DNA of 64,000 nt from positions 988,501 through 1,052,500 of the forward strand of contig NZ_CP038141.1 in NCBI RefSeq assembly GCF_006542355.1. The letters are read 5' to 3'. The notes beneath the pieces were generated by a model. The model was not told the origin of the DNA. It was given only the letters and a program-made list of their open reading frames with translations, and ran no database searches. Positions 9,820 through 18,845 of the stretch are shown one piece after another. The number at the start of each line of letters is the position of its first letter. Position 1 is the stretch's first letter. The stretch is from Swingsia samuiensis. GTDB lineage: Bacteria > Pseudomonadota > Alphaproteobacteria > Acetobacterales > Acetobacteraceae. Made by a program: the position numbers and the translations under genes.

Positions 9820-10109
9820 ATTTCAGTACCTCAGAGGCCATGTATTCGATAGAACCTGATAATGGTGTCACATTATGCGCAACACTAAAATGTTTCTAAT
9901 CAAAAACAGGCAATTTCCGTTTTTAGACTGGTCTTAAAAGACCAGTGGGTAACGCGCTCTATGTGAAGGGTGTTGGGGGTGTTTGTCAAAGGCATAAAAG
10001 TAAAAAAAAGGATATGAGAATGAAAAAGGAAAAGATGAAAATCTACCTCTCTGATTAAGAGGAAAAAGAAGAGAAGTAGCTTTTTAAATGTTAATGAAAA
10101 ATTGAGATA
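9820..10109. promoter_or_regulatory. Upstream region of pdc with a 20-bp palindrome
   Basis: Non-coding 290 bp. Holds the pdc promoter (minus strand) and the 3' end of the mutY transcript. At 9927-9946 there is the perfect palindrome ACTGGTCTTAAAAGACCAGT, about 110 bp upstream of the pdc start and not followed by a T-run in either direction; a regulator site is as likely as a hairpin. The part at 10000-10100 is purine-rich without other visible signals. Confidence 0.45.
10046..10062 (-). terminator. Weak terminator-like hairpin after the mutY-linked gene
   Basis: Short stem CCTCT / AGAGG with a 7-nt loop, about 50 bp past the stop of the minus-strand gene, followed on that strand by TAGATTTTC. 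Weak by itself; position supports it. Confidence 0.35.
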
Positions 10110-10733
10110 TCACGCTAATGGGCGCGAAATGTTAAGTATCCAAGGTTCATGGCTCTGGTGTTTTAGAAATGTGATTTCTGTGCTGGAGCCAGCGGGTAGG
10201 GATCCTATTTTTTCTAAGGCCTCTAGGTTTTCATTAAGAGCAAAAGATGTTTCAGAAAGCTGCCCTATAAAACCGTCATGTATTTTCAATGTAGAAAGAA
10301 CAGATTGGCTTGCTGAATCTACTATGGTTAAGGCGGACGGAACCAACAAGGAGCTTATGCCTCTTAGAAGGTTTTCGGACAGAGGTAAGAAATATTCCCA
10401 TCCTGCGCAATTTGGTGAGTCTAAAGTGATTTCACGACTTTTTTCATGAGGAGAGCTGCTCATATATGTGTTGGTTTTTTCATTCTTGAAAAAAACCAAA
10501 TTTTCTCCAGCATCGCCCATTGTTAAAAGAGGAAAAGCACGTGGCATGGAGATCTGTTTTTTAAATGTGACTTCTGTAGGTAATGTAAAGTCAGACGGAA
10601 CAATAATGGATAATCCGGGATAAGAGCCAGGTTGGAATGGGTGTCGAGAGAAAAAGTCTCTTGCTAGATTGTGGTCTAAAACCCAACCATGCCAGTCCAT
10701 AAACCATAAGCGCTTTGTTGTTGTATCTGTCAT
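10110..10733 (-). CDS. Unknown protein translationally coupled to mutY
   Basis: A 207-residue protein I do not recognise. It starts MTDTTTKRLWFMDWHGWVLD, has no signal peptide or membrane segment, and contains scattered hydrophobic/aromatic strands (PGLSIIVPSDFTLP, CAGWEYFLPLSENLL), so a soluble mixed alpha/beta fold is likely. The ATG at 10733 overlaps the mutY stop as ATGA, which points to coupled translation. The longer in-frame start (10769) would lie inside mutY and is less likely. Co-expression with mutY suggests but does not prove a link to DNA repair. Confidence 0.65.
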   Translation of the reverse strand: MTDTTTKRLWFMDWHGWVLDHNLARDFFSRHPFQPGSYPGLSIIVPSDFTLPTEVTFKKQISMPRAFPLLTMGDAGENLVFFKNEKTNTYMSSSPHEKSREITLDSPNCAGWEYFLPLSENLLRGISSLLVPSALTIVDSASQSVLSTLKIHDGFIGQLSETSFALNENLEALEKIGSLPAGSSTEITFLKHQSHEPWILNISRPLA

Positions 10734-11791
10734 TGTTTTTCCACATCCACGCCAACCAGAGTGAAACATTTTTGAATGACACCTGGTAAAGCTGCTGTCT
10801 CTAAAGGTCGGAACGCACCAAAAACAGGATCGATCAAAGTGTTACTTCTTTCTGGTACGTTTGTCACATACACATCGATTAAAAGAGTAAAATGAGAAAA
10901 TATATGTGTGATTTTTCCAGAAAACGTCCATGAGGAAAGGAAGGGAGCATTTTTTAAAGCTTCTGTCTGTTCCCACGTTTCTGTACGCCACTCTGTACCA
11001 GGCGGTTCATCCATACATGCAAGCAGACCTTTTGGAGGGCGCTGCCTTAATAAGAAAGTATCGTTTGCTCTTTGAGCAATAAAATAAACACCGTAGCGGA
11101 TAGGTTTTGGCTTTTTTGCCGTTTTCTTGGGAAGGCTGGCCGCAATTCCTTGTTTGTGCCCTTGGCAGGAGGATTGCCATGGACACATCAGGCAAGATGG
11201 ATTTTTCGGGGTGCAGATTGTTGCACCAAGGTCAAAGAGCGCTTGAGAGAAATCAGAGGGGTGTTTTCTGGCAGGATCAGAATTATTAAGCGAGGAAGCT
11301 TTTTCGGCAATATGAGAGCGTGATTGAGGAAGAGGGGCGGTAATAGCAAAAACCCGTGATGTAATGCGCTCAACGTTTCCATCAACAGGAACAACAGGAA
11401 CACCAAAAGCAATCGAGGCGATAGCATTTGCCGTGTATTTCCCGATTCCGGGGAGCTTGATGAGTTCAGTTACAGAGGAAGGAAAACTCCCCAATTCGGA
11501 AACAACTTTTGCACACGCATGAAGGTTTCTGGCTCTGGCATAATAACCTAAACCTGCCCAAAGTTGGAGAATATCTTCAAGAGGCGCTGCGGCAAGTTCG
11601 TGTATGGAGGGATATTTTTTTAGAAAGCGTTTATAGTAAGCTTCAACAGTTTTGACCGTTGTCTGTTGGAGCATAATTTCGCTAAGCCACACATGGTAGG
11701 GATCAGGCTTTTCTCCCGGCAGGAAGCGCCAAGGGAGAGAGCGTCGGTGTTGATCATACCAATGGAGTAAATCAGAAGAACTGTGTGTCAC
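10730..11791 (-). CDS. mutY: A/G-specific adenine DNA glycosylase
   Basis: Removes adenine mispaired with 8-oxoguanine (base-excision repair). Visible: EIMLQQTTVKTVEAYY with the catalytic glutamate, the helix-hairpin-helix LPGIGKYTANAIASIAFG, PVDGNVERITSRVF with the catalytic aspartate, the 4Fe-4S ligands C-x6-C-x2-C-x5-C (CTPKNPSCLMCPWQSSC), and a C-terminal NUDIX-like 8-oxoG recognition domain (about 225-350). I chose GTG at 11791 (MTHSSSDLLHWYD...), which fits the usual MutY N terminus and avoids overlap with the divergent DUF721 gene; a TTG at 11827 is the alternative. Confidence 0.92.
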   Translation of the reverse strand: MTHSSSDLLHWYDQHRRSLPWRFLPGEKPDPYHVWLSEIMLQQTTVKTVEAYYKRFLKKYPSIHELAAAPLEDILQLWAGLGYYARARNLHACAKVVSELGSFPSSVTELIKLPGIGKYTANAIASIAFGVPVVPVDGNVERITSRVFAITAPLPQSRSHIAEKASSLNNSDPARKHPSDFSQALFDLGATICTPKNPSCLMCPWQSSCQGHKQGIAASLPKKTAKKPKPIRYGVYFIAQRANDTFLLRQRPPKGLLACMDEPPGTEWRTETWEQTEALKNAPFLSSWTFSGKITHIFSHFTLLIDVYVTNVPERSNTLIDPVFGAFRPLETAALPGVIQKCFTLVGVDVEKQ

Positions 11792-11801
11792 CGGAGTTGA
11801 T

Positions 11802-12311
11802 ATGATGAAAGAAAAGAGGTTAAGCAAGGCTTCTTATCAAAACAAAGATAATTTCGTTGAGAAAACATGGATCCCCAAAAGGGGTGGAACAAAACAAATA
11901 GGGGTTTTCGTCTCTGAAATTACAGAGCCTGCTTTTAAAAGGAAATCCTCACTTTTTGTGAGAATGGCCATGGACTGGACTGATTTTGTGGGGGCACGAT
12001 TGGCTCAGCAAACACAGCCTAAGCGTATTACGGGCACGACATTAACAATTGGATGCTCAGGTCCCGTTGCGATGGAATTGCAGCATATGGCACCGCAGAT
12101 GATTGATCGGATTAATACGACAGCAGGTCTGGTAGGAGAGCGTGCGCTAACAAAGATAAAAATAGTTCAAGATATGAGCATAGTCGAAGAGACTAAACGG
12201 CTTAGACCTAAGCCAGCTCAAGTAGAAGTGACGCATATTGAAGATGAGGAGTTAAGGGCTGCGCTGGAGCGACTAGGAGGGCATATAAAAGTTAAAAAAA
12301 AGCGTTTTTAA
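11802..12311 (+). CDS. DUF721 (DciA-like) protein
   Basis: 169 residues with a DUF721 core at about 45-115 (FVRMAMDWTDFVGARLAQQT, LTIGCSGPVAMELQHMAPQM, IDRINTTAGLVGERALTKIK), the fold found in DciA, the helicase-operator protein that interacts with DnaB at replication start. A basic C-terminal tail (GGHIKVKKKRF) could bind nucleic acid. Starts at ATG behind GGAG. Divergent from mutY with only about 10 bp between the starts, a neighbourhood I recall from other Rhodospirillales. Which member of the family this is cannot be told; a role in replication initiation is inferred. Confidence 0.75.
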   Translation: MMKEKRLSKASYQNKDNFVEKTWIPKRGGTKQIGVFVSEITEPAFKRKSSLFVRMAMDWTDFVGARLAQQTQPKRITGTTLTIGCSGPVAMELQHMAPQMIDRINTTAGLVGERALTKIKIVQDMSIVEETKRLRPKPAQVEVTHIEDEELRAALERLGGHIKVKKKRF

Positions 12312-12388
12312 GGAATATTTCCACGAGCATCTAGGATTCATTTTTCATTTATATGTTTTGATTAAAATGGACCGCAGCAGCGACTAAG

Positions 12389-12404
12389 TGTTTCACGTGA
12401 AACA
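12389..12404. other. parS: Perfect parS site (ParB/Spo0J binding)
   Basis: TGTTTCACGTGAAACA, identical at all 16 positions to the canonical bacterial parS palindrome, in an intergenic region. parS sites nucleate ParB spreading and CTP-dependent clamp loading, and cluster near the replication origin; they load SMC and direct segregation with ParA. No parA or parB lies in this window. Confidence 0.9.
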
Positions 12405-12442
12405 AACGTCTTCGGGAAGCTGTATCAGAAAATGGAAATAGA

Positions 12443-12787
12443 ATGCTTTTCAAAAAGAAAAATATTTTCATCGTTCTGGGGGTGCTTTGCCTTCAGAATA
12501 ATCCTGTAGCAAAAGCTTTGCCGTATAATATGAAGTATGGGCTTCTCCCCAAGAGACAAGATATGGGGGAAGGGAACTCAACCAAAGATATGGATAAGAC
12601 TTTATTGCAGGGTTTCATGTTTGATCAAATGATCAGGAACGATTGGGGGATGAGGATATTACTTCCTCCCACATGCGTGAGTGTGGATAATATGGTGATG
12701 GGGTGCAACACCACGTTAAAAACAACACTTCCGTTAGAAGATAAAAGCCACACCTCTCTCGATCGTTCCCCACCACTTTCGTATTAA
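12443..12787 (+). CDS. Unknown small secreted protein
   Basis: 114 residues, not recognised. The N terminus MLFKKKNIFIVLGVLCLQ looks like a signal peptide (KKK n-region, hydrophobic core), with possible cleavage near PVAKALP. The mature part is polar, has two cysteines (PPTCVSV, MGCNTT) that could form one disulfide, and a proline-rich end (DRSPPLSY). It starts 38 bp after the parS site with no obvious strong ribosome site and ends one base before the converging serB gene. Could be a lineage-specific periplasmic protein, or a non-functional remnant. Confidence 0.5.
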   Translation: MLFKKKNIFIVLGVLCLQNNPVAKALPYNMKYGLLPKRQDMGEGNSTKDMDKTLLQGFMFDQMIRNDWGMRILLPPTCVSVDNMVMGCNTTLKTTLPLEDKSHTSLDRSPPLSY

Positions 12788-12788
12788 A

Positions 12789-13682
12789 TTAATCTACGAC
12801 GAAATCAGATGCTTTGTATCCTTGTATGAAAAGATGCGCGCGGAGATCGGCAAAGTTTACTTGACGTGAGATAAGCTGTTTCACTTTTGGTTTGGCATGG
12901 AAAGCGATGCCTAAACCTGCATGCGAGAGCATAGGAATGTCGTTAGCGCCATCACCTGTTGTAAGAGCCGCTTTTAGCTGGACGCCTCGTTCTTGGGTAA
13001 TTGTTTGGAGGTATGTTAATTTTGCATCTGGATCTAAAATAGGCCCGGCTAACTCTCCGGTTATTTTTCCATCTTTTATATCAAGAATATTACCATAATG
13101 TTCGTCAAATCCGCAGAGCTTTGCAACACGTTCTGTAAACCATGTAAAACCACCAGAAACTAACGCTGTACGAGCATTGTTTTTATGCATCGTACGGACA
13201 AGTTCCAGTGCTCCGTCAGTAAGCTTTGTGTCTTTCCAGACGCTCTCTAACACAGCAGAGGACTGGCCTTTAAGAAGAGAAACTCGTTTCTTTAAAGATG
13301 CGTCGAAATCAAGCTCCCCAGCCATGGAAGCGCGTGTAATTTCAGCCACTTTTTCGCCAAAGCCAAGAAGAGCCGCAATTTCGTCAAGTGTTTCGCTGGT
13401 TACAATTGTGCTGTCCATATCTGCAATGAGAACAGCTTTGCGACGGCCGCGTGTTTTGGTAAGAACAGCATCCACTTTGTAGGGAGCTAGAGCGGCTCGA
13501 ATTGTTGTTTCAGTTGCTGCGCCGGGCGCTGGTGTTGGGCATGGAATATCAACAGCTTCTCCGTCTGATAAAATGACAGGTGCACTGCCTTTGACGAGAG
13601 ACCGTGCAATATCAATAGCTTCAGAGGGGAGAGATCCTGACTTGCGGTTGATAATCAGGGTCAAAACAGAAGGGAGGGACAT
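12789..13682 (-). CDS. serB: Phosphoserine phosphatase
   Basis: Last step of serine biosynthesis (phosphoserine to serine). HAD-superfamily enzyme: motif I VLIADMDSTIVTSETLDE with the nucleophile aspartate, motif II ALVSGGFTWF, the lysine of ILDPDAKLTYL, and motif IV TTGDGANDIPMLSHAGLGIAF. The N-terminal part (about 1-110) is the ACT-like regulatory region seen in long SerB forms. I chose ATG 13682 (MSLPSVLTLIINRKSG); the track to 13802 would run through the start of the divergent miaA. Confidence 0.93.
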   Translation of the reverse strand: MSLPSVLTLIINRKSGSLPSEAIDIARSLVKGSAPVILSDGEAVDIPCPTPAPGAATETTIRAALAPYKVDAVLTKTRGRRKAVLIADMDSTIVTSETLDEIAALLGFGEKVAEITRASMAGELDFDASLKKRVSLLKGQSSAVLESVWKDTKLTDGALELVRTMHKNNARTALVSGGFTWFTERVAKLCGFDEHYGNILDIKDGKITGELAGPILDPDAKLTYLQTITQERGVQLKAALTTGDGANDIPMLSHAGLGIAFHAKPKVKQLISRQVNFADLRAHLFIQGYKASDFVVD

Positions 13683-13723
13683 AAACTCTCGCAATGCTTC
13701 TGCACGTATGGCAGAATCTAAAA

Positions 13724-14707
13724 ATGAATACTTCGAATGTAGCGGTGATTGTGGCTGGCCCAACGTGCTCAGGCAAGTCTGCTTTAGCAATTGATTTGGC
13801 AAAAAACTTTAATGGAACAGTGATAAATGCTGATTCCATGCAAGTTTATCAGGATCTTCGTATTTTAACAGCACGTCCGAGTGAAGAGGATGAAAGAGAA
13901 GTTCCGCATACATTATATGGTGTGCTGGATGCTTCCATTGCTGGAAGTGTTGCTTGGTGGAGGCAACAAGCCTTAACGGAAATGCAGCAGGCATGGAAGA
14001 ATAACCGCATACCGATTTTGTGTGGTGGTACAGGGATGTATTTGCGTGCCTTAACAGATGGACTGGTAGAGGTGCCTGACCCGGGCGAGGACGCGCGGAA
14101 TGAAGCGCGGTCTTTTGTAAAAATGCACGGTTCTGCCGCTCTTTATGATGATTTAATGCGCGTGGACCCAGAAACGGCTCAGCGCCTCACACAGAACGAT
14201 TCTCAGCGTATTTCACGTGCTTGGGAGGTCTGGAAAGGAACCGGGAAGGGGTTGTCGTGGTGGCGTTCTCAACCAGGCATTCCCGCTGCTCCGTGTCGTT
14301 TTCTATCGATACAGTTGGACCCACCTCGTGAGGAGTTGAGAGAGGCGATTGATAAGCGATTTTCTCATATGCTTGCTCAAGGTGCACAGGCGGAGGTCCG
14401 TAAACTTTTAGAGAGAAATTTGCCTACCTCTTTACCGGTTATGCGTGCACATGGTGTGCCAGAGTTGATTGCGGCTGAAGAGGGGCGGATCTCGCTAGAG
14501 GAAGCTCAAAAAACGGCTGTTTTAATGAGTGGCCGGTATACTCGCAGGCAAGCGACGTGGTTTAGACATCACAAACTGGGGAAAGGGCAAGACGCTATGA
14601 TTTCATTGCGTAGATATGTAGGTTTTGAGAAAGAATTGGAAAGCGAACATATAAAAATAAAAAATTTTATATCCCAACGAGTTGACGCATATCATATCTC
14701 TCTTTAA
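13724..14707 (+). CDS. miaA: tRNA dimethylallyltransferase
   Basis: Adds dimethylallyl to A37 of UNN-reading tRNAs. 327 residues; the P-loop VAGPTCSGKSALAIDLAK is at residues 8-26, followed by ADSMQVYQDL (substrate aspartate and tRNA contact) and CGGTGMYLRALTDGL. The start at ATG 13724 puts the P-loop in the usual position. First gene of an apparent operon with ilvB-ilvN-ilvC, 30 bp ahead of ilvB; diverges from serB across about 40 bp. Confidence 0.94.
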   Translation: MNTSNVAVIVAGPTCSGKSALAIDLAKNFNGTVINADSMQVYQDLRILTARPSEEDEREVPHTLYGVLDASIAGSVAWWRQQALTEMQQAWKNNRIPILCGGTGMYLRALTDGLVEVPDPGEDARNEARSFVKMHGSAALYDDLMRVDPETAQRLTQNDSQRISRAWEVWKGTGKGLSWWRSQPGIPAAPCRFLSIQLDPPREELREAIDKRFSHMLAQGAQAEVRKLLERNLPTSLPVMRAHGVPELIAAEEGRISLEEAQKTAVLMSGRYTRRQATWFRHHKLGKGQDAMISLRRYVGFEKELESEHIKIKNFISQRVDAYHISL

Positions 14708-14737
14708 ACCACATGATCCATACTTTTGGAGGATAAA

Positions 14738-16533
14738 GTGACTTCTTCTGCTGAAAGAGACGCAAAAATGAGCAAAGACGTGCTAACGGGCGCTGAGGTG
14801 CTTTTGCGTGTTCTTGATGAACTTGGTGTGGAAGTCATTTTTGGTTATCCAGGTGGTGCTGTCCTCCCTATTTATGATGCTTTGTTTAAGCAGGAACGAA
14901 TACGCCATATCCTTGTTCGGCATGAGCAGGCCGCTGTGCATGCGGCAGAAGCTTATGCGCGCTCGACAGGGAAAACGGGTGTAGTTCTTGTGACATCAGG
15001 GCCGGGAGCAACCAATGCTGTTACCGGGTTGGTTGATGCATTGCTGGATTCGATTCCTGTCGTTTGTCTGGCAGGGCAAGTCCCAACGAAGCTGATTGGA
15101 AATGATGCTTTTCAGGAGGCTGATACAACGGGCATAACCCGTCCAGCCACAAAGCATAATTATCTTGTGCGTGATGCTGGGTCTTTGGCCCCCATCATTC
15201 GAGAAGCTTTTTATGTGGCGCAGTCAGGTCGTCCGGGGCCAGTTCTTGTTGATTTGCCGAAAGACATAACGGTTGGTTCAGCACCATTAACACCAGCTAC
15301 AGCATCACGCTTAAAATCTTCTCGTTTTAAAGGCAAAGCCTCTTCCGAGGGGATTAAACGTACAATAGAGGCCATGAAATCCGCCAAAAAGCCTTTGTTT
15401 TATACAGGCGGTGGAATAATTAACTCAGGTCCTGAAGCATCCACGCTTTTGCGTACTCTTGCACGTAAGACTGGCTTCCCCGTGACATCAACTTTGATGG
15501 GGTTAGGGGCTTTTCCATCTCCCGACCCGCAGTTTCTGGGAATGCTAGGGATGCATGGCTCTGTGGAGGCCAATATGGCTACGCATGGGTGTGATTTATT
15601 GATCGCTTTAGGAACGCGGTTTGATGATCGCGTAACAGGGCGTGTCGATGCATTTTCTCCTGATTCTTTTAAGGTTCATGCAGACATAGATCCGAGTCAG
15701 ATCGATAAGATCATTTCAGTGGATGTCCGTTTGGAAGGCGATGTTGGAGAGACACTTTCCGCCTTATTAGAGGCATGGGGGGACACCCCAGCACCAGACC
15801 TGACAATGTGGTGGAAGCAAATTGCGTCGTGGCGCAGTGTCGATGGGTTTGGGTTTACCCAAGACATGACGCCTTCGGCTGTTATTCGTCCGCAATACGC
15901 TATCAAGCGTCTGTATGAGTTGGTGCAGGAGCGTGGGCGCGATACGTTTGTTTCAACGGAAGTAGGGCAGCATCAGATGTGGGCCGCTCAGCACTTTCAG
16001 TTTGATAAGCCGAACCGGTGGCTGACTTCCGGTGGCTTAGGCACAATGGGGTATGGACTGCCTGCTGCCGTAGGGGCGCAGGTCGCTCATCCAGATGCTT
16101 TGGTGATTGATATTGCGGGTGAAGCCTCAACATTGATGAATATTCAAGAGTTGGGAACGATCGCGCAATATCGCTTGCCGGTGAAAGTTTTTATTCTGAA
16201 TAACCACTATATGGGAATGGTGCGGCAGTGGCAGGAGTTGCTGCATGGATCGCGTTATTCTCAGTCCTATAGTGAGGCTTTGCCTGATTTTGTGAAATTG
16301 GCTGAAGCCTTCCATGGAACAGGCTTACGCGCAACGACTGTAGGTGAGCTGGATAACGTTATTCATGCGATGTTAGATCATGATGGGCCTGTGATCGCGG
16401 ATATTTGTGTAGCCGAAAATGAAAATTGCTACCCTATGATTCCATCGGGTGCGGCTCATAATCAAATTCTGCTTGGCCCTGATCAGGATACGGCAGCAGC
16501 GGGTTTAACCGAAGAAGGGAAGATGTTGGTCTA

Positions 16534-16534
<1 letters not shown>
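14738..16534 (+). CDS. ilvB: Acetolactate synthase large subunit
   Basis: Catalytic subunit of acetohydroxyacid synthase, first common step of branched-chain amino acid synthesis; uses TPP, Mg2+ and FAD. TPP-family N terminus LDELGVEVIFGYPGGAVLPIYDAL with the catalytic glutamate in RHEQAAVHAAEAYAR, FAD-domain region around LMGLGAFPSPDP, and C-terminal DIAGEASTLMNIQELGTI...NNHYMGMVRQWQ (TPP/Mg site). Starts at GTG with GGAGG five bases upstream (14728-14732); ATG at 14768 is an alternative. Stop overlaps the ilvN start by one base. Confidence 0.96.
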
Positions 16535-18080
<1,546 letters not shown>

Positions 18081-18091
18081 TGAGTTAATAA

Positions 18092-18140
18092 GGCTAAATT
18101 ATTAGCAGAATCAGAAAAAAGCTCTGTTGGTAATTTAGCC
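18092..18140 (+). terminator. Long hairpin after ilvC
   Basis: Perfect outer inverted repeat GGCTAAATTA / TAATTTAGCC with an inner CAGA / TCTG pairing in the loop, 11 bp past the ilvC stop. No T-run follows, so termination would be weak or the hairpin may protect the ilvBNC mRNA 3' end. Confidence 0.5.
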
Positions 18141-18147
18141 TATACGG

Positions 18148-18183
18148 TGTCACATAACGTATTAGCCTGTAAGTTATGTGACA
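18148..18183. repeat. Perfect 11-bp inverted repeat ahead of the speD leader
   Basis: TGTCACATAAC / GTTATGTGACA, arms 11 bp, spacer 14 bp. It follows the ilvC hairpin and precedes the predicted speD promoter region. It may be a regulator operator upstream of speD or a second stem of the ilvC 3' end; no T-run follows. Confidence 0.5.
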
Positions 18184-18237
18184 TATTCAAGAAAATCGTA
18201 AAAAACTCTTGCATATATCGACCAAGGGTTTTATCAG

Positions 18238-18302
18238 TCGGCCTTCCTGGCCCAAGGGGGCGTTTTCGCCCAACAGGCTGTCTACTGGTTTGGGGGTACG
18301 TG
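18238..18302 (+). promoter_or_regulatory. Structured GC-rich leader of speD
   Basis: About 65 nt directly before the speD ATG, much more GC-rich than the flanks. It can form GGCC-TTCCT-GGCC and a GGGCG-TTTT-CGCCC hairpin; two CCCAA motifs can pair with the TTTGGGGG that contains the likely ribosome site 5-12 nt before the ATG. A possible promoter (TTGCAT, 17 bp, TATCAG) lies just upstream, giving a short mRNA leader. Translation control by a small molecule or by stem exchange is plausible; no known riboswitch class assigned. Confidence 0.45.
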
Positions 18303-18782
18303 ATGAACGCACTTGCTCAACTGGGGATGGTATCGGGACTCCCGAGAGATATCCAGAACAGCGAAGTTCATTCTGTTGAGGATGAACGTAAAGATTATTT
18401 CATTGAACGTGATGGCGAGCGTTATGCTGGCAATCATTTGCTGATCGATTTTTGGGATGCCCAAAATCTTGATGATCCGCAGCGTATTGATGAAACACTT
18501 CGTGAATCTGCTCTAGCAGCAGGGGCTACTATTCTGCATAGCCACTTTCACCATTTCACACCAAATGGTGGAGTCTCTGGTGTGATCGTTTTGGCTGAAA
18601 GCCATATTTCTATTCATACGTGGCCTGAGCGTAATTTTGCAGCGGTTGACGTATTTATGTGTGGCGTGTGTGATCCTAACTTATCGATCCCAGTCATGCA
18701 GCGTTTATTTCAAGCCGGTCGCATAGAGGTTGATTCAATGCGTCGTGGTCGTGTGCAAAAGAGAGAAGCAGACGTAGCTTAA
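18303..18782 (+). CDS. speD: S-adenosylmethionine decarboxylase proenzyme
   Basis: Makes decarboxylated SAM, the aminopropyl donor for spermidine synthesis. The proenzyme self-cleaves to create a pyruvoyl cofactor. The conserved core reads HSHFHHFTPNGGVSGVIVLA then ESHISIHTWPE (cleavage before the serine) and DVFMCG. About 159 residues; the C-terminal half (LSIPVMQRLFQAGRIEVDS) is slightly longer than the smallest bacterial forms. ATG 18303 is chosen because upstream in-frame sequence is the structured leader. Forms a functional pair with speE after a terminator-like hairpin. Confidence 0.93.
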   Translation: MNALAQLGMVSGLPRDIQNSEVHSVEDERKDYFIERDGERYAGNHLLIDFWDAQNLDDPQRIDETLRESALAAGATILHSHFHHFTPNGGVSGVIVLAESHISIHTWPERNFAAVDVFMCGVCDPNLSIPVMQRLFQAGRIEVDSMRRGRVQKREADVA

Positions 18783-18792
18783 ATCTTACTTG

Positions 18793-18823
18793 AATGAGGA
18801 GGCTTTCCCTCCTCATTTTTTCT
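18793..18823 (+). terminator. Rho-independent terminator between speD and speE
   Basis: AATGAGGAGG / CCTCCTCATT (10 bp) with a 5-nt loop followed by TTTTTTCTTT. Classical form; it lies only about 30 bp before the speE start, so speE expression from the speD promoter would be reduced or read-through dependent. Confidence 0.85.
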
Positions 18824-18845
18824 TTAAAATTCGATAAAGGAATTA

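Noticed and set aside
18238..18302. Similarity of the speD leader to the SAM/SAH riboswitch core (CGGCTTCCTGGC)
   Set aside because: Only a 12-13 nt resemblance; the outer GTCAC/GTGAC stem and the GGAGC pairing partner are not seen, so no class was assigned.
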